DNA from: CAYVXE01 sp964455375
Lineage (GTDB): Bacteria; Zhuqueibacterota; Zhuqueibacteria; Oceanimicrobiales; Oceanimicrobiaceae
NCBI GenBank assembly: GCA_964455375.1
Contig: CAYVXE010000008.1
Location: forward strand, 6,730 to 70,729
Direction of reading: 5' to 3'
Length of the DNA: 64,000 nucleotides
Of this stretch, positions 9,361 through 17,951 are shown piece after piece. Position numbers and translations under genes: made by a program. The first letter of the stretch is position 1; each line of letters begins with the position of its first letter. A model generated the notes under the pieces. It did not search any database, was not told where the DNA came from, and worked only from the letters and a program-made list of their open reading frames with translations.

Positions 9361-9651
9361 TTAACGATGATTCGGATACTTTCTTACCCGGCGTACTGCC
9401 TGTTCAATTTTTTTCCTGATGATGTCATCGGTAACCGATTCATTTAACACCAGGGTGCAACCCTGTGTATAGCGCGGCTTGAGTTTATTCAACGTCAAGG
9501 CATAAATATCCTGAACATCAAGCATCTCCGGTTTATATTCAGGAAAATGATTTAAAATTTCGGGTAGAAGTGCAATCACGCGGGTTTCGTTGCGGTTTCT
9601 GATTTGAAATAAAGATATATCTTCGTATTGATAGTTCTTCTGCTGCAACAT
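9361..9651 (-). CDS. ComFB-family protein
   Basis: This 96-residue soluble protein carries the ComFB pattern MLDVQDIYALTLNKLKPRY in its middle, followed by a basic C-terminal helix (IRKKIEQAVRRVRKYP). The ATG at 9651 is preferred over the GTG at 9669 because AAAAGGA lies at the right distance before it. ComFB proteins were first named for a competence operon. More recent work describes them as small cyclic-dinucleotide receptors, and if this member binds such a ligand it could act in cis with its neighbours. It lies 132 nt after the GspE/PilB-type ATPase on the same strand, probably in the same operon. Confidence 0.75.
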   Translation of the reverse strand: MLQQKNYQYEDISLFQIRNRNETRVIALLPEILNHFPEYKPEMLDVQDIYALTLNKLKPRYTQGCTLVLNESVTDDIIRKKIEQAVRRVRKYPNHR

Positions 9652-9783
9652 TTTAGAAATCCTTTTCACTGTGAATAGAGTTTATTAAATTCTATCGGAT
9701 AGTTACCGATTGAATCTGAGTCCTGGCATCGAGAATTTTTCGCAATACGTATGAACGTTTTTTTACAGGATTTCCCCAAAGCA

Positions 9784-11715
9784 CTAAACTTCGTGTATCT
9801 GTGGATGCCATCTCCGAACATTCTCACACCGGTCGATCAACTCATGAACTGAGATAGGTAACAAACCCAGAGATTCATCCCGGTAAACCACGCGCAAGAT
9901 ATCTTCCAAAGACGTCACTCCTTTTGTTGCTTTGTAAAAACCGTCTTCACTCATGGAAACCAGTCCAGCGTGTTGCCGGGCAATTTTTTTGATCCGGGAA
10001 TTCGTACTGCGATTTAAAATCTCATCTCGAATGGCGTCGTTCACCAGCAGAACCTCATGGATTGCGGTCATGCCTCTATAGCCGGTTTTATTGCAATGCA
10101 GGCATCCCACAGGCTCATAAAAAACGAGTTCCGGAGATTCTTTATCTTTTAATGTATGAAAAAACGTCAGCGTCTTTTTACTGGGTTTTGCCGGCTGTTT
10201 ACAAAACTCGCATAATTTTCTCACCAGGCGTTGCGCGACAACAGACACCAACGTGGATGAAATTAAAAATGTCTCAATCCCCATGTCCATCAATCGCAGT
10301 AAAGCTCCCGTTGCATCTTCCGTGTGAAACGTACTTAAGACTTTGTGGCCGGTGAGAGACGCCTGAATCACCGCTTCCGCAGCCTCAGGATCACGAATCT
10401 CACCGATCATCAGAACATCCGGGTCCTGACGCATCATGGATTTCAGGTAATCCGAATAACGGATTCCCATCTTAGGAGAAAAGGAAGCCTGCACCACTCC
10501 GTCAATGGTGTATTCAACAGGGTCTTCAACTGTAATAATGACCCGGTCAAGATTGTTTAAATAATTTAATGAGGCATAGAGCGTGGTACTTTTTCCACTG
10601 CCTGTGGGACCGGTGACCAGAATAATTCCGGACGGATGATCCAGCATCTCCTGATATCTGATGAAATTCACCGGGGAAAATCCGATAGACTCAAGCTCCA
10701 CAAATGAGCTTTGTCTGCTTTGGATTCTGATCACAACATTTTCACCCCAAATAGCAGCATAGGTAGAAACCCGCAAATCATATTCCTTCTGCATGATGCG
10801 GGCCTGAATCCGCCCATCCTGGTGTCGCCGTTTTTCGGCAATGTCCAACCCGCAAAGGGCTTTTATTCTACTGATGAGCTTTTGCGCCACGGCATTGGGT
10901 AGATCGGTTTTATGCACCAACAAGCCATCGACCCGGTAGCGAACGCGTAAAAATCCATCTTGCGGTTCGATATGAATGTCGGTCGCCCGATCGACGATGG
11001 CGTTGGTAAGAATGAAATTCACAATTTCGACAATGTTATCCTTCTTGTGTTTAACAAAGTCGTTCCCGCCGATAACCAGGTCCTTATGCGTATCCGAAAC
11101 AGAAATTTCCTGGCCCAACTCCATTTTCTGGTAATACAACATAATCGTGTTCTGTATCTCAGATGGAGAGGCAATTGCGGGGATGATTTTACTTTTTAAC
11201 ACTTTCTCCAGGAAACGAATCGTCTCCCTATCCAATGGGTCAGCCATGATTACGGTTAGCCGATCATCTTCTTTGGAAGCCGGCAGGAACTGGTGCTTTT
11301 GTAAAAATCCCGGATTGAAAGACTCCAAAAGTTTCGTATCGATCAAGTGAATGGATGGAATAATTTTGGGAATACCGATTTGCATGCTAAGCGCATTGAC
11401 CAGCGTCACCTCATCGATGGCTTCTATTTCAACTAAAATTCTACCGAGCTTTTCTTTTTTTGTCTTTTGTACTTCCAGGGCCTTATCGAGCTGCTCTTTG
11501 GTAATAACGCCCATATTGATCAGCAACTCTCCCAGAGGAATGCTCATGTGAAACTTTTTTAACACCCGCTGCAACTGCACCCGGGAAATCATTTTCCTGC
11601 TGATCAAAATTTCTCCGATAGGAGAATATAATTTTTGATTTTTTTGAATTGCCAGAACTTCCTGCAACTGATCGTCGGTAATAAAACCTTCTTTTAGCAG
11701 ATATTCACCAATCAT
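9784..11715 (-). CDS. GspE/PilB-family secretion or pilus ATPase with MshEN-type N-terminus
   Basis: This 643-residue protein belongs to the type II secretion / type IV pilus assembly ATPases. Residues 1-113 hold four consecutive units of the pattern hGxxLhxxxxIxxxQLxxhLxxQ (about 2-24, 32-55, 60-83 and 89-112), the signature of c-di-GMP-binding MshEN domains. The ATPase core has Walker A GPTGSGKST (369-377), an Asp box VEDPVEY (396-402), Walker B DVLMIGEIRD (433-442), a His box STFHTED and a C-type zinc site with two CxxC pairs (502/505 and 538/541). It would power pilus extension or secretion at the inner membrane. No pilin, platform or secretin genes are nearby; instead it faces an exopolysaccharide operon across a 263-bp divergent gap and is followed by a ComFB-type gene. 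Confidence 0.9.
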   Translation of the reverse strand: MIGEYLLKEGFITDDQLQEVLAIQKNQKLYSPIGEILISRKMISRVQLQRVLKKFHMSIPLGELLINMGVITKEQLDKALEVQKTKKEKLGRILVEIEAIDEVTLVNALSMQIGIPKIIPSIHLIDTKLLESFNPGFLQKHQFLPASKEDDRLTVIMADPLDRETIRFLEKVLKSKIIPAIASPSEIQNTIMLYYQKMELGQEISVSDTHKDLVIGGNDFVKHKKDNIVEIVNFILTNAIVDRATDIHIEPQDGFLRVRYRVDGLLVHKTDLPNAVAQKLISRIKALCGLDIAEKRRHQDGRIQARIMQKEYDLRVSTYAAIWGENVVIRIQSRQSSFVELESIGFSPVNFIRYQEMLDHPSGIILVTGPTGSGKSTTLYASLNYLNNLDRVIITVEDPVEYTIDGVVQASFSPKMGIRYSDYLKSMMRQDPDVLMIGEIRDPEAAEAVIQASLTGHKVLSTFHTEDATGALLRLMDMGIETFLISSTLVSVVAQRLVRKLCEFCKQPAKPSKKTLTFFHTLKDKESPELVFYEPVGCLHCNKTGYRGMTAIHEVLLVNDAIRDEILNRSTNSRIKKIARQHAGLVSMSEDGFYKATKGVTSLEDILRVVYRDESLGLLPISVHELIDRCENVRRWHPQIHEV

Positions 11716-11978
11716 GGATAAGCCGCCTTTATGTTGTTATGGAATCGAATTTGAAGATATCGACATAGTGATTTCATCGGCAGTTAGAAATCAGGGCTTG
11801 AAATTTTTTCTTCTCCAACTTTTAGCTTTTACCTTACGATTTTAATAATCAATACCTTAGACATGTATTTAAATAGTTGTAACATATAGGCATGCGTGTT
11901 AATTACAGGTTGTAATACGTCGAAATTATAAGATAACGCAAAACAGATATACAGTTTATCACATCACAGGCCAGGTCA

Positions 11979-13406
11979 TTGAAGAAAGGCATAGACATAC
12001 AACCATTAAAGATTTGCCTCCTTACGGAAAAAAGCGAGGGAGTCGTTTATAAATTTCTGGTCAGCATTAACAGCTATCGGAAAGAGTTACCCAGATTCGT
12101 CATTACGGAAGAGTTAGATACGGCGGACGTTCTCATTGTCTATGTAAAAAACCCCGAATGGGGCTGGAACACCATCAAAACATTGCGATCGCAAGTTAAA
12201 TTCTTCCTCAGACCTATTCTGCTCATCTGTGAACAGGATATGGCAAATATTGCAGAATTAGTGGACGCCACCATAACCTCCACCAACAACGAAATTCTGC
12301 TTCTGGCAGAACTTAAAAAGGCCTTCTCCCTGGTAAATACACTGAACCAATTAGCAGACATTCCTCCATCGGTGGGTGACGTCAATCTCAAAAAGATTAT
12401 GATTCTTCGGTATTTATATTCACGTCCCGATTTCGTTTTAACGCCGTTACGAAACTACCATGCGAGCGTGGGGTATTCATTTCCCCTCATTCAGTTGCTA
12501 TTAAAAACTGAGGCTGGAAAAGAATTGAAACAGATCGAAGAATTGTTTGAAGCCCAGTTGCTGACCACAAAATTAGTCGACAAGGTAAATGTTTGCCCAT
12601 ATTGTGAACATTCACAAATTAATTACCGCGAATTGTGCCCGCATTGTCACTCTTTAAACATCAGCGAAGAGACCACCATTCACCATTTTCGTTGTGCCTA
12701 TGTTGGCCGCGAATCCGAATTCAGAAAAGGCTTTCACTTATCTTGTCCCAAATGCAGCCGCGACCTGAAGCATGTGGGCGTTGATTATGACAAACCCGCT
12801 GACGTTCTGTGGTGCAATGAATGTAATCATAATTTCTCCGAGCCGCTTCTCTCATGCTTCTGTCTCGTCTGCGGAAAAACATTCTCTCCGGAAGACGCCT
12901 TCATAAAAGAGATTAACGAGCTGCGTTTATCGCAAGATGGCATACGAGCCGCCGAAGAAGGCGTTCTGCCTGGTTTTGGCATCATAAATATTCTCAAAAA
13001 AGAACTCGGCTTTTATAAGCAAGAAGTTTTCATGGAGTTTTTGCGCATCGAATCATTCCGCTGCCGGCGTTACAATTATCACTCGACGTTTTCAAAGGTG
13101 AATTTCAGCCCTGTTCACCAGGCTATTGGCGGACAAAGTTTAAAGCATTCCAGAAAACTGCGCAACAATTTTGCGACCATTTTGAACGAGACGTTTCGTT
13201 CCACCGATCTTTTCACCGACCTGACAAACGGGGAAATCTTAACACTATTTACCAACACAAGCGTTGAAAATGCAAAAATTGCATTTGACCGTTTAAATCA
13301 CAGTTTGAATGACTTATTAAAAACAAGAATCGAATTAAACTTTACGCTCTCAGATTTGGCACAGGATGATAAATCGATGCAAACGGTCATGGAGGTTCAA
13401 AATTGA
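11979..13406 (+). CDS. Zinc-ribbon (TackOD1-like) protein with degenerate GGDEF domain, putative regulator
   Basis: A 475-residue protein with three regions. Residues about 10-125 look like a receiver-type alpha/beta fold (ICLLTEK, VLIVYVK, PILLICEQD), but a phosphorylatable aspartate is not obvious. Residues about 200-305 hold six cysteine pairs or clusters (CPYC 206, CPHC 220, C239, CPKC 256, CNEC 279, CFCLVC 293), arranged like the TackOD1 zinc-ribbon output domain. Residues about 340-465 resemble a GGDEF domain, but the active-site loop reads LTNGEIL, so cyclase activity is unlikely. It starts at TTG 11979. The stop overlaps the start of the glycosyltransferase gene (TTGA), so the two are translated together. 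I infer a ligand-sensing or regulatory subunit of the polysaccharide machine. Confidence 0.6.
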   Translation: MKKGIDIQPLKICLLTEKSEGVVYKFLVSINSYRKELPRFVITEELDTADVLIVYVKNPEWGWNTIKTLRSQVKFFLRPILLICEQDMANIAELVDATITSTNNEILLLAELKKAFSLVNTLNQLADIPPSVGDVNLKKIMILRYLYSRPDFVLTPLRNYHASVGYSFPLIQLLLKTEAGKELKQIEELFEAQLLTTKLVDKVNVCPYCEHSQINYRELCPHCHSLNISEETTIHHFRCAYVGRESEFRKGFHLSCPKCSRDLKHVGVDYDKPADVLWCNECNHNFSEPLLSCFCLVCGKTFSPEDAFIKEINELRLSQDGIRAAEEGVLPGFGIINILKKELGFYKQEVFMEFLRIESFRCRRYNYHSTFSKVNFSPVHQAIGGQSLKHSRKLRNNFATILNETFRSTDLFTDLTNGEILTLFTNTSVENAKIAFDRLNHSLNDLLKTRIELNFTLSDLAQDDKSMQTVMEVQN

Positions 13407-14701
13407 TTCCGCTTTTTTTAAAAGACACCTTAAATTATTTGTTTAGCCTGGATATGGAGGCGAGTCTGCGTGTCTTTTGGTTTTTTCTAGTTTTCGATTT
13501 CCCTCGTTATATCCTTACCGACTTTTATCTATTATTTCTGAAATTATTCAAAAAAACGCCAGGTGCCGACCGCGATTTCTTACGCAATTTACATGAAGCG
13601 CCGCCGTTAGTTTCCGTTATCATTCCGGCATTGAATGAAGAAACGACCATTGGCTGGACCATCCGGTCGTTAGAAGAACAAACTTACAAACACCTGCAAA
13701 TCATTATTGTTGATGACGGCTCTACGGATCGAACCCCGAAAATTTGCCGGCACCTGGCTCGCAAACATCAGACCGTTGAATATTATCGTTTCTCTGAACG
13801 GGGCGGAAAATCGGCTGTGCTGAATTACGGCCTGAAATTTTCCCGCGGCAAATTTGTTGTGTTCGTGGATTCCGATACAACCTTCGACAGAGATGCTATT
13901 TATCATATTATCAAAGCATTTGCCGACCCGGAAGTGGGCGGGGTTTCAGGGAATTTGCGCGTCCGGAATTACAAACGCAGTCTGCTCACAAGTCTGCAGC
14001 AAATCGAATATATTTTCACCATTTCCATCGGTCGTCAGGTAAGAGCTACATTCGGTATTCTGCCTATCATCTCGGGAGCATTCGGTTGTTTCAGGAAAGA
14101 AATCATTTCAACCAAAACGAATGGCGGCCACGAACCGGGGCCGGGAAATGATTCCGACTTAGCCATCCGCGTGCGCAAACTCGGCTATAGGATCATCTTT
14201 GAACCAAAGGCCGTTTGCCTGACAAACGTTCCCCATAATCTGCAAAGCCTCATTAAACAGCGGGCACGTTGGGACCGCAATCTCATTAAAAACAGGGTCA
14301 GGAAGCACAGCGACGTTTACAATCCGTTTACGCAAAATTTTCGCCTTCTCGATGTCATCACCTTCGTGGATTCCATCTTTTTTCACCTGTTTTTATCAGC
14401 GGTGACAGCCTTTTATCTGTTCGATTTATCGATTCATTTTTCCTCGGCGCTGCCGATTCTGTTGACCATTAATTTCATCCTGTATTTCTGTGCGGAAGTC
14501 TTTGAACTTCTTATTGCAGTTATCTTATCCGGTCGCAAGGAAGATTTAAAATTACTTCTTTATGTTCCGCTATTCAACCCGTATAAATTATTTATCAAAT
14601 TCGTTAGACTCATGGCCTATGCACAGGAGTTGCTGTTTAAATTTTCTTACAATGACCCGTTTGCACCATACAAAGTGAGACAAAAAATGATACGATGGTA
14701 A
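13403..14701 (+). CDS. Processive membrane glycosyltransferase, family 2 (exopolysaccharide synthase)
   Basis: 432 residues. A membrane segment lies at about 23-47, then a GT-A catalytic domain: VSVIIPALNEE (70-80), IIVDDGSTD (101-109), the metal-binding VDSD (155-158), GNDSD (248-252, in the place of the TED motif) and QRARW (286-290), the QxxRW motif of processive synthases. Two or more membrane helices follow (about 320-390). This is the layout of cellulose, hyaluronan and poly-N-acetylglucosamine synthases, which polymerise and extrude a sugar chain through the inner membrane. There is no PilZ domain, so any c-di-GMP control must come from another subunit. The TTG start overlaps the previous stop, with GGAGG seven bases before it. 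The 3' end overlaps the next gene by 7 bp. Substrate sugar is not readable from sequence. Confidence 0.85.
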   Translation: MIPLFLKDTLNYLFSLDMEASLRVFWFFLVFDFPRYILTDFYLLFLKLFKKTPGADRDFLRNLHEAPPLVSVIIPALNEETTIGWTIRSLEEQTYKHLQIIIVDDGSTDRTPKICRHLARKHQTVEYYRFSERGGKSAVLNYGLKFSRGKFVVFVDSDTTFDRDAIYHIIKAFADPEVGGVSGNLRVRNYKRSLLTSLQQIEYIFTISIGRQVRATFGILPIISGAFGCFRKEIISTKTNGGHEPGPGNDSDLAIRVRKLGYRIIFEPKAVCLTNVPHNLQSLIKQRARWDRNLIKNRVRKHSDVYNPFTQNFRLLDVITFVDSIFFHLFLSAVTAFYLFDLSIHFSSALPILLTINFILYFCAEVFELLIAVILSGRKEDLKLLLYVPLFNPYKLFIKFVRLMAYAQELLFKFSYNDPFAPYKVRQKMIRW

Positions 14702-16809
14702 ACGTGAGAAAACATTTAATCACAATTTTCATTTTGCTTTCTGGAATGATTTGGGTGAGCCAACCGTGCTTCGCTCAGCAAATAAAATACAGTTTCCGAC
14801 AACTTGAAAAACTCGTTCTGGAAAAAGATGCTGATGTTCAGGCATCCCACAAACAGGTAGAGGCCGCTGCTTATTATAGAACTCCGGGAAATCAATCAAA
14901 ATTGCCCAATCTCTCTATGTTTTACCGCTACACACCGGACAATCTCGCCTTTGATGACAACGGTACGTTTGGATCACAGTACCTGAATATTCGGCTCTCA
15001 CAAGACCTGATCTCACTCATTGGGGAAAGCCCACAAAAAAGATCACGAAAAGCCAACATCGCTCTGCAGGAAGCAAATTTTGCGGCGGCAAAAAATGATA
15101 TTCTTTTTTCCTTCCGGCTATCCTATATCGACGTGCTTGAAGACAGTTTGCGCGTCTTTTATTATAGCAAACTCGACACTGTTTTAACCGCGTTGCTTAA
15201 ACTTACAAAAAACAGGTTTGATTATCAGGAAGACCTGCTCATTGACGTTCTCACCATACAAAAAGAGGCTATTCACAACAGAGCCCTCATAAATTTCAGC
15301 AAAAACAATTTAAAACACAGAAAACATCTCATTGCAGAAAATCTTGGAATTCCGGCAGATGCAATAGAATGGAGCAAACAGGAACCGGTTGACTTACGCC
15401 ATGCAATGTCACTTTCAAAAGCAGACTCCATCCAGAATGCAGAAATCGACCTTTTACAAGCCAGAGCAAGCCTCGAATACAGTCGTACTTACAAAAGTCC
15501 GCAGCATTTTCGATTGGCGCCGTTCATCGGCTATCAATTTCGGGCGAATCGTTTTGCAGCAACCAAATCAAGTGCGGAAATCGGATTGCGGGCATCCTTA
15601 CCGCTATCTGTTTTCAGCAATCAACACGAAAACGAGCAGGCACAACTACTCGGCGATGCCTGGCAATTAAAAGCGCAAAAAGCCCGACAAATTCTATTGG
15701 ACAAAATAGAACGTAAACAGGAAAAATATCGCTTCCTTAATGAACAAATAGCCGATGAGAAAATGTTGCTGCGTCTCATCAAAGAAAAAGAAACGGTACA
15801 AAAAAACAAGCAGATTGCAGCCATCAAATCGCTTAAAACAACGCCTGGATTATTGTTAAAACTTTCGGTTGAAAAATATAAAACCGAGCTGAACATACAC
15901 ATTCTCAATCTTGAAAAAGATAAACTTTTGTATGAAATTATGCACCTCGCAGGTACAACAATGCCGCCAAAGGTCGAACGTTTGAAATCACTTTCACCCG
16001 CAACGCAACCTGATTCATCCGAAATCGCGCCTCCGGCAACCAGAGCATTCTGGGTGTGGAACCCGGCTGACCTTATTGAAGATGCCGAAAAAAGTCGGCG
16101 GCTTTTCTCAATTTGCCGGACGAATAATATAAACAAAATTTACCTGTCTTTTAACAAAGGTGTCGTCGAACAATTTCTGTCCGGGGACAAGGGGATGCTT
16201 TTTCTGCAAAAATTAAACGCCAATCATATTTCGCTCTCGGCATTAATGGGCGATGCTGAATGGGTTAAATCAACCACCCGGGATGCTCTCAAAAGTAAGC
16301 TCAACACATTTGCCAAAGTACAACATGCTTTAGCTGATTCCCTTCAATTTGAAGCCATTCATCTCGATATTGAACCGCAATCTCTGCAAAACTGGTCGCA
16401 GAATAAACGGTCCCTTCTCGAAAAAACCGTAAAAACCGTCAGGGACATAAAACTCATTCTGTCGGCACAGAAAACGCCGGTGAAATTAGAGCTGGACATT
16501 CCGGCATCTTTCGCAAAAATTGATTCAGCACTTTTCAAAGATCTGGTTTTGCAAACGGACATAGTTACGCTTATGGCCTATCGGAATCATTTTGATAAAA
16601 TCGAAAAAGCAGCAGAGCCAACCATCATGTTACTTACAAATTTGCACAAACCTTTTGTCATAGGGCTCAATGCAGGGCTTTTTGACAGTGACAACGCAGT
16701 GCTCGACATGGCCGTTCGAATCACGGGAAATTATGAAAATGATCCTAATTTTCATGGGTTTGCAATTCACGATTATCACAGATTCAAAGAATTAATAAAG
16801 AGGGAATAA
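14695..16809 (+). CDS. TolC-type outer-membrane channel fused to a TIM-barrel glycosidase-like domain
   Basis: 704 residues with a signal peptide (about 1-28, CFAQQ). Residues about 30-425 have the helical pattern of the TolC/outer-membrane efflux family, with long heptad-rich helices around 115-215 and 310-415. After a Pro/Ser linker (430-448), residues about 450-700 form an alpha/beta domain with AFWVWNP, NINKIYLSF, EAIHLDIEP (553-561) and TLMAYRN (625-631). LDIEP and MAYRN recall the DxE and MxYD strands of GH18-like barrels. The C-terminus of a TolC protein faces the periplasm, so the domain would meet the polymer before export, like BcsZ, AlgL or PgaB in other systems. It overlaps its neighbours by 7 bp and 1 bp. 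TolC assignment is fairly sure; the enzyme class is tentative. Confidence 0.7.
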   Translation: MVNVRKHLITIFILLSGMIWVSQPCFAQQIKYSFRQLEKLVLEKDADVQASHKQVEAAAYYRTPGNQSKLPNLSMFYRYTPDNLAFDDNGTFGSQYLNIRLSQDLISLIGESPQKRSRKANIALQEANFAAAKNDILFSFRLSYIDVLEDSLRVFYYSKLDTVLTALLKLTKNRFDYQEDLLIDVLTIQKEAIHNRALINFSKNNLKHRKHLIAENLGIPADAIEWSKQEPVDLRHAMSLSKADSIQNAEIDLLQARASLEYSRTYKSPQHFRLAPFIGYQFRANRFAATKSSAEIGLRASLPLSVFSNQHENEQAQLLGDAWQLKAQKARQILLDKIERKQEKYRFLNEQIADEKMLLRLIKEKETVQKNKQIAAIKSLKTTPGLLLKLSVEKYKTELNIHILNLEKDKLLYEIMHLAGTTMPPKVERLKSLSPATQPDSSEIAPPATRAFWVWNPADLIEDAEKSRRLFSICRTNNINKIYLSFNKGVVEQFLSGDKGMLFLQKLNANHISLSALMGDAEWVKSTTRDALKSKLNTFAKVQHALADSLQFEAIHLDIEPQSLQNWSQNKRSLLEKTVKTVRDIKLILSAQKTPVKLELDIPASFAKIDSALFKDLVLQTDIVTLMAYRNHFDKIEKAAEPTIMLLTNLHKPFVIGLNAGLFDSDNAVLDMAVRITGNYENDPNFHGFAIHDYHRFKELIKRE

Positions 16810-17867
16810 TGCGGGTTAAACAACTACGTAAACGCGGCAATGATTTCATCCAGCCCCCGAAGGAACCGGCTAAAAAGAAAATCGCTTATGGCAAATATGT
16901 CTATTTGTTGGTTCTTACCTCAATCGTTTGGTTTTCCGGCCAATGGTTTTTCCAACGGTATTTTCACATAAATGGTACCGGTTTTCTGGAATGCGAAGAA
17001 ACCTACATCGAAGCCCGCACACCGGGACGAATAAAAAAAATTTACTGCTCTGTAAATGATCCCGTAAATAAAGGAGATGCTCTGGTTTTATTAGGGGATC
17101 AATCTTACGCAACCGGCAACTCGGTAACAAACAACAGCGGATGGGATTTCGGTTCGGTTGAGGAGGAAAGAAAAATTATCGACTTGCAAAGTGACATTCA
17201 TATCCTAAAACTAAGCGTGGCGCAAAATAAAACTGTCGTTTCACAATTGAAGTCAGAATATAAAAGAGCAAAAAAATTATTCAGCATAAAAGCTATCACG
17301 CACCAGAAATTAATGCAGATAAAAGACAAATTAAACCAGGCAGGATTTGATTGGTCGGTTTTACAAATCAAGCTCGACTCAAAAATAAAAACGTTGTCAA
17401 CTTACCAGCGCCGTTATTTAATTCCAGTGTCGTCAGGAGAAACGGACACCCATTTTACCAGCAGTTACAGTCGTGAAATTCTCGACGCGCCACAGGACGG
17501 CATTGTAGCAAAAGTGTATAAACACGTTGGCGAAATAGCACAAGTGGGAGAACCGGTTTTAAAAATTGTCAACCCACTGAAAAATCACATAAAGACATAT
17601 TTCCCCGGCACGTTAGAAAATAAAATTAAAGTCGGTGATGAAGTTAACATCACGTTTGAAAATGGCGAAAAATCAAAAGGGATTATTCATAAAATTTATC
17701 CCACCGCCTTCGAACAACCCAATGAACGCCGCTACAATATTGAATTAGTCGAGAGATACATCGTCGCTGAAATTATCCCGAAGCATTCAGAGGGATGGAA
17801 TCGTATTTTGGACACCAAGGTGAACGTGACGTTGAATAAAAACTGGTTTTTTAAAACATCATCTTAA
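16809..17867 (+). CDS. HlyD-type periplasmic adaptor (membrane fusion protein)
   Basis: 352 residues: a basic cytoplasmic start, one membrane helix (about 29-48, YVYLLVLTSIVWFSGQWFF), a first lipoyl half-motif (RTPGRIKKIYCSVNDPVNKGDALVLL, about 70-95), an alpha-hairpin (about 118-185) and the second lipoyl half (LDAPQDGIVAKVYKHVGEIAQVGEPVL, about 223-250), then a beta-barrel region. Such adaptors join an inner-membrane transporter or synthase to a TolC-type channel. Start ATG overlaps the previous stop by one base (TAATG). As no ABC or RND pump is encoded here, the adaptor most likely couples the GT2 synthase to the TolC fusion, a role comparable to Alg44 in alginate systems. Confidence 0.85.
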   Translation: MRVKQLRKRGNDFIQPPKEPAKKKIAYGKYVYLLVLTSIVWFSGQWFFQRYFHINGTGFLECEETYIEARTPGRIKKIYCSVNDPVNKGDALVLLGDQSYATGNSVTNNSGWDFGSVEEERKIIDLQSDIHILKLSVAQNKTVVSQLKSEYKRAKKLFSIKAITHQKLMQIKDKLNQAGFDWSVLQIKLDSKIKTLSTYQRRYLIPVSSGETDTHFTSSYSREILDAPQDGIVAKVYKHVGEIAQVGEPVLKIVNPLKNHIKTYFPGTLENKIKVGDEVNITFENGEKSKGIIHKIYPTAFEQPNERRYNIELVERYIVAEIIPKHSEGWNRILDTKVNVTLNKNWFFKTSS

Positions 17868-17951
17868 AATCGGCGGGAGTTTGTAAGTCGCTCATTCGTG
17901 CCAGAATGAAAATCCATTATCTATCACTAATACGTAAAACGGAGTGTAAAA

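Noticed and set aside
14695..17867. Type I secretion or drug efflux system
   Set aside because: HlyD and TolC types are present but no ABC or RND transporter gene lies in the operon; the GT2 is the only inner-membrane partner.
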